NCBI GenBank assembly: GCA_958510825.1
Contig: OY294049.1
Location: 39,026,774 to 39,090,773 of the forward strand
Length of the DNA stretch: 64,000 nt
Direction of reading: 5' to 3'
DNA from: Brachypterus glaber
Taxonomy: Eukaryota; Arthropoda; Insecta; Coleoptera; Kateretidae
In this document: piece after piece, positions 1 to 10,327 of the stretch
Position numbering within the stretch: position 1 is the first letter of the stretch
Layout of the letters: each line of letters begins with the position of its first letter
The notes under the pieces: generated by a model
What the model was told of the DNA's origin: nothing
Seen by the model: the letters and a program-made list of their open reading frames with translations, nothing else
Databases searched by the model: none
Translations under genes and position numbers: made by a program

Positions 1-515
1 TGGATATGGAAGGTCAACCTTTGGACGCGGAAAACAACGTCATGGATAAAGATGACATGCAGGTCCGAGAAGTCTTCACTCAAATGATCGCGGATTTTGC
101 CCGAAACGGAAAAATCACTATAAACAAAAAAGAAGCCCCCCCATTTACAGCAATGAACAACAATTTCATTCAGATAATGCCAAATCCTAAATTATCAACT
201 AATTTCAAATTTTGTGAAATGGCACTCTGGTGTAACATCGCGGAAAGGCTAAAAAGTCAATCCTGTCAGTTTTTAAAGGCTTTTGAAAACACTGTGAATT
301 TTATTAAAGATGAGGTAGTCAATTCCTTAAATTCTACTGTTAATAAACTAGGAATTGATACTTTAATTCCTGGACTTCACAATCAGGACTTAAATAAGAA
401 TTTTTACTCAATGGTTCCCGTAAAACAAACTGAACAGCCAAACAGGAAAAATGTCTTTGAGTCTCTTATTCCCCATAAAAATAATAATAATAATGGACTT
501 CCTTTTCTAGGCTAG
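1..515 (+). CDS. glutactin-like carboxylesterase-fold protein, C-terminal exon (5' partial)
   Basis: The window opens inside the last coding exon; codons run from base 3 and end at the TAG at 513-515. The protein has the same C-terminal layout as the complete gene at 2026-8042: an acidic KVREIF/QVREVF-type helix, then a FARNGKITINKK segment matching [12 protein letters not shown], then the block NFKFCEMALW matching [10 protein letters not shown], then SQSCQFLKAF. The two are therefore tandem paralogues. After the esterase fold comes a low-complexity tail with a run of Asn before the end, and no membrane anchor is visible. The family covers catalytic carboxylesterases and non-catalytic adhesion molecules (glutactin, neurotactin, gliotactin, neuroligin). 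Because the nucleophile region lies outside the window, catalytic status cannot be judged from this exon. Assignment to the glutactin group rests on the paralogue and on the secreted, anchorless tail. Confidence 0.8.
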   Translation, partial: DMEGQPLDAENNVMDKDDMQVREVFTQMIADFARNGKITINKKEAPPFTAMNNNFIQIMPNPKLSTNFKFCEMALWCNIAERLKSQSCQFLKAFENTVNFIKDEVVNSLNSTVNKLGIDTLIPGLHNQDLNKNFYSMVPVKQTEQPNRKNVFESLIPHKNNNNNGLPFLG

Positions 516-2025
516 TGGTCATACTAGGTTAACGCGTCCTAACACTTAATTATTTTTATTTTTTGGACCCTGAAGTAAATAGGGTCACTTCATCTATACT
601 TGGTCTGTTTTTGCTCTGGTTTTCGTTTTTTTTTCTTCCAAGAGGAAAGCCAAGTCCAAAAACCGAAAACTAACGAAAGAGAACGAAATAACAAAGTAAG
701 GCTAAGATGAATTGACCCTAGAAGTAAATACTTTTTATAATTATTGTTATTCGTGTTGAGATTTTTTTTATCATCTACTAGCTATGTAAAGATTTTATAT
801 TAGATTAATAATCTAAGATTATATTTAAATAATTATATTTTGGTGATACTATACACAGTAACTTCTAGTCTACATTACTTAGAAATCGATTCTTATGGTC
901 TAAGAGCTGGTGACCATTTTTATTTCATTATTTGCTCCCAGCTGTATTGCATATATGTCTTAAAGTACATTCAAATTAAGCTACTTGCAAATCGCCAGGT
1001 CCTGGATCGGGTTCCTTTAGATGCCAAAAGCCTCGAAAAGGTAGTGATGGGTTCCCGAAAAATATATTTTTAACTTACCGAGTCAAACACATTACATTTA
1101 TTACATTTAGATTACTCTATTTTCCAACGAACTAACAACTCTTCTCTCTAGAATACGCATACCGTTAATAAAAGGTATCGCCAACATCTCGGTTTGTTTG
1201 TAAACAAATATTAGGTATATTCAGGCCTGAACAATAACAATTACCAGTAACTGTTATTGTTGTCTCTTTTAGGACAAAGCTGTGCGAGTAAGACAGCCAA
1301 ATGTATATGTTGGCTACGTTTTTGTCAGTTTTTACAAATGAAATGCCTATTCTAGAAAGAAGAGTTCTTAGTTCGTTGCTGTTTTCACAGTTTTACACAA
1401 TTATTCAGTAGGCTAAGGAGTAAAAACATACTTTAAAAAGTTTATTTGAAATGTCAACACTAAAAAGTCTAAAGAATTTTCATTTAATCAACATTTCATT
1501 TCATAAATTCTCATTTCTTTTGGTTATGTATCACATATATCAAAGGCACTTTTTAAATACTGTTCTTACCCCTTGGCCTCAGAATTATTGTGTATAATTG
1601 TGAAAATAGTTAAATCTGAATGCAATAAATGTAATGTAATATGACTTGTGCAAAAAATAGATTTTTTGGTAGCTTATTGCCAGAGCTTTTGGACCTTCTA
1701 GCAACCAAAGGAACCGGATCCGGAGCCTAGCAATTTGAAAATAGCTTAATTTAAATGTGCTTTAAAACACCGGGAAAATATAATGAAATAAAAATGGTCA
1801 CCAGCTCTCTGACTATAATCTCAGTCTTTTTTAGATTTTTTAAATTTAAGTTTTATTTTTTTGTAATATTTAATTCTTTAAAAATAAATAAATGATTATT
1901 TTTTAATTCGTGGGTGGTGAGTGCATTATTTCCTGTTAGTTATCAATATTTGCAAGCAAAACTGCATTTTTATAATCAGTTTAATAACATGTTAACATTT
2001 TTAAAGAATACGTTAAAATAAAAAA
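516..2025. other. intergenic spacer between the two tandem esterase-like genes
   Basis: No coding exon is recognised here; the short open frame near 840-1073 has no family resemblance. The spacer contains an imperfect inverted repeat at about 567-733 (ends ACCCTGAAGTAAATAGGGTC and GACCCTAGAAGT) and a MITE copy at 1124-1379. The 5' regulatory region of the gene starting at 2026 must lie here, but no promoter motif stands out. Confidence 0.5.
1124..1379. mobile_element. MITE copy, family A (about 256 bp)
   Basis: It has imperfect terminal inverted repeats: CAACGAACTAACAACTCTTC on the left and a matching AAGAGTTCTTAGTTCGTTG on the right. A second copy lies in the opposite orientation at 20633-20890, with nearly the same internal sequence including AACAATAACA and a CAGTAACTGTTATTG palindromic centre. 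There is no coding capacity. The superfamily cannot be assigned from the ends alone. Confidence 0.75.
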
Positions 2026-5000
2026 ATGTTGAAAGAGTTAATATTTTTTATTTTCGTTATTAATAATATTTATTGTGATGAAAGGTCTAGAAGGGTTAAA
2101 AGAATTGTAGGAGGTGCACCAGCAGATCTGCCTCCTGAAGATGATCCCGTGGTTTTCACCAGATTTGCAGGAAAACCGGCCAGAGTTGAGGGAGTGAGAG
2201 ATTTTCCGCATTATGTTTTCAGAGGAATACCATATGCCCATCCACCAATAGGAAACTTAAGATTTGTGGTAATATATATTTTTATTCTGTAAATATTTTT
2301 AAATAGTGTAAAAAAATTGTTGTTTTTTTTGTTTTTATACTATTTACAGCGCGCAAGCGTTAGAAATTATTTTTTAAAGTTTTTTCTTTTTTGCAAAAAG
2401 AAATTTAATCAAAAAAACAAGTTTTTTTTAAGTTTTTTTTTTATTTTTTTTTTTCAATTTTTTTTTGCCAAAAGAAAATAAAAATTATTTTTTGAAAAGT
2501 TTTAAATTTTTAATTTTTTAAGTATTTAAGAAAATATTAATAAAAAACATTGATATTTCTATCTATAGATATTAGATCTAATACATTTTTGTCCATACAA
2601 AAAAAGTTGCATACAGCCTGTTCCAGAACTCGCGTACAGAAATTTGAGGGTATATTCAAAATCCTCTGGTAATATGAAAAAAATGTAAAAAAAAACATTT
2701 TCGTTCAATTCAAAAATAATAACGCTTTAAGTGGACCAATACTGTTGCTGATGTTAAATTACCTTTAAAAGTTGAATTTGTAGCTATGGAAGCAAATTTA
2801 ATTATTGCAGGTACATATTCTGTAGGTTGACATGGTGATTAATCTGACATAAATATTTATTAATGTTAAAAAAACATCGCCAAATGGAGTGACCCTATAA
2901 AAATAGAATATTTGATAGCCTCTGTCGGTTTTGTCAAAATATAATAACCTAAAAAGATTCCAAAGTTGAAAGTCTTAAACAATGCACGCCTCAACAATTA
3001 AAATGCAACCATAGTTACTAATAAGTAGGGAAAACTAATTTGTAGGTAATTTAACATCAGCAACAAGATTGGTCAGATTAAATAGCTTCCTTTTTAATTA
3101 GTATCGAAGATGGATTTTTTTGAATTTTTTTTCATATTTTCCAGAGGGTTTTTAATATACCCTCAAATTTCTGTACGCGAGTTCTGGAACAGGCTGTAAA
3201 ACTAGTGATCCAAAAGCCTTTATCGCGCTCTAATGTTTTTTTTTAATTGATGACGCCTTGTTAAAAAGTATTGTATGACTTTTTGGCTTTGATTATTAAT
3301 TTTTGATATTTTTAGCGACCCCGTGAAAAGACCCTTGTAGGTCACATAAATGCTAAAAAGTTTGCACCACCTTGTGTTCAACCATTGCCTGGGCAAAACC
3401 GTGTCATTGGAAGTGAGGATTGCCTTTATTTAAATATTTTTACACCAGAATTGCCTTCTGGAACGGAAGGGTTGCCAGTTGTCATATGGATCCATGGAGG
3501 TGGGTTTCGTTTTGGATCAGCGTCACAATATGGGGTAAAAATTTTTATGACTTAATGATGTTTTTTTTGTCAAAAGCAAATATATCGGCACTTAGTGCTA
3601 CTAAGAGTGCCGATGTATTGAAATCTTCACATTTCTCGACGTTTTAGACCATTCTGAGTCGAAATCAGTAAAAAAAAATTGCGTCCGTCTGTCTGTCTGT
3701 CTGGGTGTAAACTCTCTAACTCCATTTCTACATGAGATATCGACTTTCGGTTTTTTTGCATATTGTTTCTTATATTCTCCTATTTTTAGCGTTTTTTTGT
3801 TTATTATTATTGTGTTTGGTTAATTTAGCACTTATATAAAAGATAATTTTAAATTGGTCAAAAAATGTTATAAACTAAACCTAAAACGCATTGTTTTTGA
3901 GATATTGGCTTTTAAAGCAGTAAAAGGTTTTTTTAGCATATCTTACATATTTATAACCCGATTTAAAAAAATTGTATTTTAAATAAAAGCTCTTTTTAAG
4001 CCCTATATAAAATGTTATATACAGTTTTTTGCTGGAATATAATGTTTTAAAGATACAGAATTTAAAATCAAACAAACACCTAGTTTGAAATTTGCAAACT
4101 AGATGGCTCTAGTTTACAATAGTGCCGATGTTTTGACAGGGTGCTTGCAACGTTTCATCTAGTTTATTTTTATTTTTTAAAAATTAACAACAGGAATGTA
4201 TAATATAAATATAATTGTAGGTTCGCCATCTAGTTGGAAAAAGATTATTGATAGTAACAATACAGTACAGGTTGGGTTCTTTGGGTTTTTTAAGCACTGG
4301 AACCAAAGATCTGCCCGGGAATGCTGCCTTATGGGACATGGTACTGGCCACCCAATGGGTTCGTAATTATATTGGTTTTTTTGGTGGCAACCCACATAGA
4401 ATTGTTGTCATGGGACATGGTTCTGGTGCTAGTAGTTCCTCTTTGGTGGCGCTCTCCAAGGTTGCTAAAGGTAGAGGAAATGCGCCTAATTTCGGATGGT
4501 TTCCAAATTTCGGATAGTATTGTATTTAAGATACTGTCTGCAAAGGTAAACAGAAACCTACTTTTATGTGAAGCCAAAAGTCAAACTAAATCCGTCCTGT
4601 AATATGATAACGGTAGAGCTTCTCCCCTTTAAATGGCAGCACAAATCGTTTATATTGCAAATGGCAGTTTTGTGCTCAGTTGCATTATTATGCTTGTTTA
4701 TTTTATAAATAATCGTTATAATAGTTCGTGATTCTGTCTTGGGTAAGTTATGATGTTAGTTAAGTTGATCCACTATTCATAATTAAGCAATTTGAAAACG
4801 TAAACATTCTACAAATTTCTAATATAAAAAGCAGAAAGTTGCCTAATTTTGGATAGACCATTTTTGTGCATTTGATTCCCAATTTCGGATATCCGCAAGG
4901 TAATTATTATTCAGGATAACCAACCATTAATTATTATTTTTATAATGATACAACAAACTAAGATAAACAATTTTGAAAAAACGAAAATTACTATACTATA

Positions 5001-8000
5001 CTAAGATATTCGAAATTGGGAATCTAAAATTATAGTTCCTATAGTATTTCGTAGAAAATCGCTTAATGATTAAATTACGTCTTAAATGTGAAGGAATAAC
5101 AAGAAACATAAGCAATGGGATCCAGATCTACTCTTGAAAAAAATTTTTCGGATATGTCCGAAATTAGGAGCCCTTTTTCAAATGCACAAAAATGCGCTGA
5201 TTTTTTTTAACCGTGTTTTTTGGAAAAAATAAACTGTAATAAAATTGCTTTTATAATAAATCATGGTTCGCTATAATAAGTTGTATCTGGTTATATATAA
5301 AAAAATATCAAAAAGTAATACCGAGTATTAAATATTGAATACATTGTAAATGGTATCCGAAATTAGGCGACTTTCCTCTAAGTAAAAAAAATGCAAAAAA
5401 TGGGATTCAACCTCATTATTTTTTATTTTTTTTAGGGATATCTGGAGTGATATCAATGTCTGGATCACCATTATCCCCGTGGACAATAGATCAAACTCCA
5501 AGAAACACGGCAATGGAAGTTGCCCAAGAAAATGGATGTCCTACAAACTCAGTGGTCACTATGATCAAATGTCTTCAGAATAATGTTAAAGCGGAGTCTT
5601 TAATACAGGTATGAACCCATATTTGATTGTAAATTATTTTATTTTGTAATTGGGCTCAAATTCACAGATATTTGGACTAAAAAGTTATACTCTCTCATAA
5701 AGCAAGTAGTTTTACAATACGTATAAAAAAAAGCTTTACCCCTGACGGAAAATTTTGATGACTAAAAAAAGGGTCTTTACCCCAACAAATTTCCCAGCTA
5801 CCCCGCAACATCCACATGGTAATTTGCTATAACGTAAACTACAAAATACGACAGCATTTCACTAGTAGAAATTTAACGTTAGAATAACGTTTTTCTAATG
5901 TTAGAAAACTGTATAAAAGTACGTTATAAAATATGCGCAAATGTCCCGCTTTTTAACGTTACAATCTAACGTTACTTACAAACGTAAATCTAACGTTAGA
6001 ATTTTAAGTTAGAAATACGTTAAAGTACGTTTAATTTCTAACTTTTGGAGGGGGCGTGGCCAACTAGGTAAATTTCTACCTGCATCATAAAATGGCAGCT
6101 GGAGATAAATTTATTCATATAAATAAATCTTAATATATTTTAACAATCATAATTTTTTTAAACATAATTTCGTTACATTTATTTATAATATAGCCATCTT
6201 TTTAGGTGGCCCTAAATATTTTTCGTGTAATATCATGTTATACTTCGATAAATACGTTTACTTCTCAGAAAAACCTTATATTTAGTTAATATTTATTTAT
6301 ACATTCAGAATCTTAAAATATTTTTTCAATTATAGTACAGCGTTGCCAGACTATAATTTTAACTTTTGGGGGATAGTTTTTTAAACTTATTATAGAAATA
6401 ATAAATAATTATCAAACCTAGGCACATAGCTGTCTGAAATGAGTATTTTCTACTATAGCTTACGTATTAATAATGGAAATTTAAAAAATATTTAAAGTTA
6501 GAATAAGGTTAGAAAAAGGTTAGAATTTAGTTAGGAAACTTACGTTAGATTTATGTATTTTATAACGTTTTTGTCAAACGTTAGTTTTAAAGGTTTTATT
6601 TACATATTTTAAAATGTATTTGTATAACGTTTGAGACTAAACATAAAAATGTCACTAATCTAATGTTATGTTAAGTTAGATTTATGTACTTTTCTACCAG
6701 GGTATTATTTATTATTTAATTTTTAAGGGTGATTCCAACGTAGAATTTCGGCGGCTGGAGCAAAGAGGGTTTATGTCAGGACTTTCAGGACAACTTGGAG
6801 CAGCTCCAGTAAATGAAGGATTCCACGACCGAAGATCCCTTCCTCCACTCGTTGAGGACGATCCAATAAACCAACTTAATGACGAAAAAAGCCCTAAAAT
6901 CCCCCTACTGACTGGAGTAACGCGAGATGAAACCAAAAACGCCGTGAACACTCAATACAAAGAAGATATTTTGAAAACTCTGAACATGATTCCGAATTTT
7001 TTGGATACGATGTTTATACAAAATTTACAAAAAGTCCTTGTGAAAAAGGATAACGGTTCAAATAACCAATCTATAGGAGGAACAGGGGAAGGAGAAAATT
7101 CAATTTTTGGCATTTTACATAAAAATATTGGAAACTTCAAAAACTATCTTCAAGTTAGGAGAAACAGTGTACAAGAACAGCTATCGAAAATTTCGGAAGT
7201 TGCAAGTAAGAATTATTTTGAGTTTAAGTTTGATTTTTGAATTAATTTTGTGTGTGTTTTTGTAGATGATGCGTTATTTAATGTTCCCGCATTCATGACT
7301 GCAGATCTTTGGTCAAAAAAAGGTGTTCCAACTTACATGTACAGTTTTGAACATTTTGGAAAACTCAAAAAGGGACACAATTTTTTGAAAGGATCGCATT
7401 TAGTAGGAAACTCTTCTACAGGTAAATTAACAACATAATAACATGCCATAACTGTTTTTTCCCGGAAAAATCACATGTCGTTCCATTTTCAGTTTATTTT
7501 CTTATTTTCCAGATAATTCCAATGACACAATAGCCCATGGAGACGATTTAGCCTATCTTTTCGACGCAAACGATTTATATGGAAATCCAATAGAATCTGA
7601 CAACCAAATTTCAGCAGAAGACGATAAAGTTCGAGAAATCTTCACGGATCTAATCTCAAATTTCGCAAGAACAGGTCAAGTCTCGGTTAATAAAAAGTCG
7701 GTTCCGCCTTTCACCACCACCAACAGCAATTTTGTACAAATCAAAGCCAACCCTACGGTTGGAAATAACTTCAAATTTTGTGAAATGGGGTTATGGTTGA
7801 ATTTGGCAAATAGACTGCAGAGTCAATCCTGCCAGTTTTTAAACGTTCTGGATTCTTCCTTGAAAAATGTCCAGGGTCAGGTTTTTGATACGCTGGGTGG
7901 TTCTATGGGTAAATTAAAAAATCCTGTACAAATTTCGGACGTGAGTCAAAATTTAGGAGGTGTTTTGAAAAATCCAACTGGAAATGGTGGCAGTAAGAAT

Positions 8001-8042
8001 GGTCTTTTGAAAAATCCATTAGGGTCATTTATTGGAAAATAA
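2026..8042 (+). CDS. glutactin-like secreted carboxylesterase-fold protein, catalytically dead (7 exons)
   Basis: Exons by splice signals and phase are 2026-2268, 3316-3534, 4221-4470, 5436-5608, 6728-7205, 7266-7421 and 7513-8042, giving about 682 residues. A hydrophobic signal peptide ([17 protein letters not shown]) starts the protein. The alpha/beta-hydrolase landmarks follow in order: [26 protein letters not shown], the oxyanion-loop region [30 protein letters not shown], then GSPLSPW. The nucleophile elbow, normally G-x-S-x-G, reads G-H-G-S-G, so the catalytic Ser position is Gly. The acid region (GVTRDE) and the His region (HGDDLAYLF) are kept. The fold is thus retained without hydrolase chemistry, as known for glutactin and other cholinesterase-like adhesion proteins. 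The C-terminus has a Gly/Asn/Lys-rich tail and no membrane segment, which fits a secreted matrix protein. The exact subfamily is inferred. Confidence 0.85.
2614..3196. mobile_element. mariner-like MITE with long inverted repeats (intron 1 of the esterase-like gene)
   Basis: The ends are CAGCCTGTTCCAGAACTCGC on the left and its reverse complement GCGAGTTCTGGAACAGGCTG on the right, flanked by TA on both sides. Homology between the arms continues inward past the AAATTTGAGGGTATATT block, so the arms are tens of bases long. A related element with the same first 25 or so bases lies at 23481-24212. The TA duplication and CAG start fit Tc1/mariner-derived MITEs; there is no transposase. Confidence 0.8.
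3587..4150. repeat. dispersed repeat, family B (intron 2), with short GGCACTTAG hairpin at its start
   Basis: It begins with a small stem (CGGCACTTAGTGCTACTAAGAGTGCCG) and continues through a GTCTGTCTGTCTG stretch and AGATATCGACTTTCGG to GTGCCGATGTTTTGACA. A second copy occupies 31955-32925, where the same text is interrupted by a SINE. The uninterrupted copy here gives the empty-site sequence for that insertion. Confidence 0.7.
4474..5378. mobile_element. TA-flanked TIR element inserted in the 5' splice site of intron 3
   Basis: The left end GAGGAAATGCGCCTAATTTC and the right end GAAATTAGGCGACTTTCCTC form an imperfect terminal inverted repeat that continues as CGGAT inward. TA at 4472-4473 and TA at 5379-5380 look like the target duplication. 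The left TA is part of the splice donor GTA of intron 3 (4471-5435). Removing the element and one TA leaves a 58-nt intron starting GTAAGT. No coding sequence was found inside. Confidence 0.8.
5860..6702. mobile_element. non-autonomous TIR element, family C, in intron 4 of the esterase-like gene
   Basis: The left end CTAGTAGAAATTTAACGTTA and the right end ACTTTTCTACCAGGG are imperfect inverted repeats of the form CCCTRGTAGAAA. The interior is dominated by repeated AACGTTAGA words and by a block shared almost base for base with 60850-62880 (ATGGCAGCTG, AGCCATCTTTTTAG, GCACATAGCTGTCTG). This copy is uninterrupted and about 843 bp; the other carries a second insertion. Confidence 0.75.
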
Positions 8043-8124
8043 AATAGGTATTTTACGTTTTTATAGGGACCATAATTAAGGTTAATTTCAAATAAAAAAA
8101 CTACAAAGTTTTGAGGGAGCCAAA

Positions 8125-8655
8125 AATAATATATTCTATAACTAGTATGGAATAGACAATATTCCGCTCGAGCGGAAAGCTCATACTCGCCTGCCAGCTC
8201 GTATGACGGTCCCGCGAGCGCGGAATGACTATTCCATACGTGTTGTAGACTATACTTTTTCTTCGACTGCAAATATGAAACACTGTATGGCTTCAAACTG
8301 CGGACAAGGTTAAAACCCATGTTTTGTTGTGACTAGACATTGTAAATGCAACAAAATACATATTTTTAAATAAAGCAATTAATTTTATTTAATACTGTTA
8401 TTAAATCAGTACTTAAAAAAGATTTTTATTTAATTTTAGCACATATTTACAAATTATAATGCAAAAATTGAAGGTTATGTCAGATTGTTGTGACAGATAT
8501 CAGGTTTAAATATTTAACAATAGATGGAGCAGTTTTAATTTTTTGAACTAAATTGATAAAAAACTGGTCAAATATTAAGAAAAACTAATAAACTTTATGT
8601 AATTTTAACGCAAAACTTTAAATTGCATTTAATTATTCAATGTTTCATGGTAAAA

Positions 8656-8697
<42 letters not shown>

Positions 8698-8875
8698 TGC
8701 TAATTTTGCTACAGTTTTCTTTACTTTTATAAACAAGAGATGGCACTACATTTGCTCATTCTAACACTTGATACGGAATATTCATACCGTATCTAGAGCT
8801 AGAATGGATTCATTCTGTGTTTGAAAAGTGTGTGTATTTGCTTACATTCTAAAGCAGTCGTAGAAAAATAAATTT
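8125..8875 (-). mobile_element. dispersed element, family D (minus-oriented copy)
   Basis: This stretch matches 42374-43060 in reverse complement over its full length. Shared words include GTATGGAATAGTCATTCCGC, a GACCGTCATACTCGCCTGCC block, CAGTCGAAGAAAAAGTATAG, GACCAGTTTTTTTATCAATT and the end AAGCAAATACACACACTTTT. Short inverted repeats rich in CGCTCG lie near one end. The two copies are diverged and have no open frame. The superfamily is unknown. Confidence 0.7.
8659..8694. repeat. (AT)n microsatellite inside family D copy
   Basis: About 18 uninterrupted AT units. The copy at 42.5 kb has only a few units at the same place, so the expansion happened after the two copies separated. Confidence 0.95.
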
Positions 8876-9194
8876 ATATGTGTGAATGAGTTCCAATTGG
8901 TTAAAATGCAATTTTTGGCATTTGTAAGGCTTATTTTGATCCGAATATTCTGGGTTATTATAATAAAGATATCGATGTGGGGTTTTTACTATTGTTTAGT
9001 TAAAGAGTTGCTCGAGTGCCTAACGACGTATTTTTTTTCGTTTGGACTTTTGATTTTAATATATTGAACTTTAAAAATTAAGGAATTTTGTATAATTTCA
9101 ATCAGAAAAAACTAAAACTTTAATCAGAAAAAATTAAGTCCTTAAAGCAACCAATTAAAAAATGGACGACGTTAGCCACTCAAGCAACTCTTTA

Positions 9195-9348
9195 GGGAAC
9201 GTTCAAGTATTACGTAACGCAAATTTTGATCATTTTAGAACCCCCACCCCCCCCTGTAACACTATTTTCCTATACCATTAAGATGGGCGTAACACTCCAA
9301 AATGACCCCCACCCCCCCTAGGAGCGTTACGTAATACTTGAACGTTCC
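9195..9348. mobile_element. short MITE, family E (AACGTTCAAGTATTACG ends)
   Basis: Terminal inverted repeats GGGAACGTTCAAGTATTACG and CGTAATACTTGAACGTTCC flank C-rich and T-rich internal arms. Further members are at 11033-11276 and 35244-35469, and a solo end lies near 58256-58285. The flank reads TTTA on the right and TTTA/TTA on the left, but the duplication length is ambiguous. Confidence 0.8.
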
Positions 9349-9432
9349 TTTAACTGTACAATAAAAAAAATTATCTTAGTATCTTTAATTACAACTGAGA
9401 ATTTTCGGCTCAAAATGTGCAAAGGGGAAATA

Positions 9433-10111
9433 CAGAGCGGTCCAAAAGTCACCCCCCCCCTTCTTACCTTTTGAACCAGTTGAGATATCGACTTCAAATT
9501 TGGAACTTTTAAATAAGACAACTTAAACTATCTTTTAGCATATATTTAATACTTTCAGCTCTTAAAATGTGGGCATGGGGGCACATTTTTTTAAATGGAA
9601 AGGGGGGTCGTGTAATACATCATTTTAAAGCTTATAAAATTCTCCATTTAACTCCATATTTTTAAATTAAAAAAAACATTGGGTTTAAAATGGGGTTGAA
9701 AATGGGTATTAATGTCAAAATTTCTCTAAAAAATTACAAATAATTTTTTAAAAATGCCTAATTTCATCATAAAAAAATGTTAATTATACTTTTAAACTAA
9801 TTTTAGTTGACATAAATAAAAATTTATAAAAAAACTTAAAAAATCAAAACCTTAATCAAAACCTTAAAAACATTTTTAAAAAATTTAAAAATGTTAGTTT
9901 AAATAGAAAATTTTATAAGCTTTAAAATGATGTATCACACGACCCCCCTTTCCATTTAAAAAAATGTCCCTCATGCCCCCCTGCCCACATTTTAAGAGCT
10001 GAAAATATCAAATATGTGCTAAAAGATAGTTTAATTTGTCTTATTTAAAAGTCGATATCTCAACTCGTTCAAAAGTTAAAAGGGAGGGGGGGTGACTTTT
10101 GGACCTCACTG
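9433..10111. mobile_element. mariner-type MITE, family F
   Basis: The left end CAGAGCGGTCCAAAAGTCAC and the right end GTGACTTTTGGACCTCACTG are flanked by TA (9431-9432 and 10112-10113). The arms include ATATCGACTTC, GATAGTTTAA and CGTGTAATACATCATTTTAA and extend almost to the centre, so the transcript would fold into a long hairpin. A second copy lies at 27807-28524. CAGWGCGGTCC ends with TA duplication are typical of Tc1/mariner relatives; no transposase is present. Confidence 0.85.
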
Positions 10112-10213
10112 TATGTAAGTCATAATAAAATAATTAAGGAAAATTTCATGTATTTTTTTACACGGGCCTAAACAAAAATAATAACATTTATATTATAATT
10201 ATTTTAAAATAGG

Positions 10214-10219
10214 TTTATT
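10214..10219 (-). terminator. candidate polyadenylation signal of the transporter gene
   Basis: AATAAA on the minus strand about 110 bases after the proposed stop at 10328-10330. This position supports the tentative last exon, but AATAAA is common in AT-rich DNA. Confidence 0.4.
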
Positions 10220-10327
10220 AATAATAATATAAAAAATATATAAGCTATTTCTATCTAATTTCTTTAATTTTTTTGTATACAAAATTCGAAAACCATATTG
10301 ATCCTGTCATAAAATGAAGCACGGCCA

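Larger units (their letters stand above)
8043..10213. other. intergenic region between convergent esterase-like and transporter genes
   Basis: AATAAA occurs at 8038-8043, overlapping the stop codon, and again near 8090-8095, either of which could serve polyadenylation of the esterase-like gene. The rest is transposon-derived: the repeat at 8125-8875, an AT microsatellite, and two MITEs. No gene is recognised. Confidence 0.5.

Noticed and set aside
2038..2241. Minus-strand open frame opposite the first esterase exon
   Set aside because: The plus strand encodes a signal peptide and conserved [10 protein letters not shown] motif; the minus frame has no support.
4321..4602. Overlapping plus-strand open frame in the esterase exon
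   Set aside because: Different frame from the conserved alpha/beta-hydrolase reading ([19 protein letters not shown]), so a shadow.
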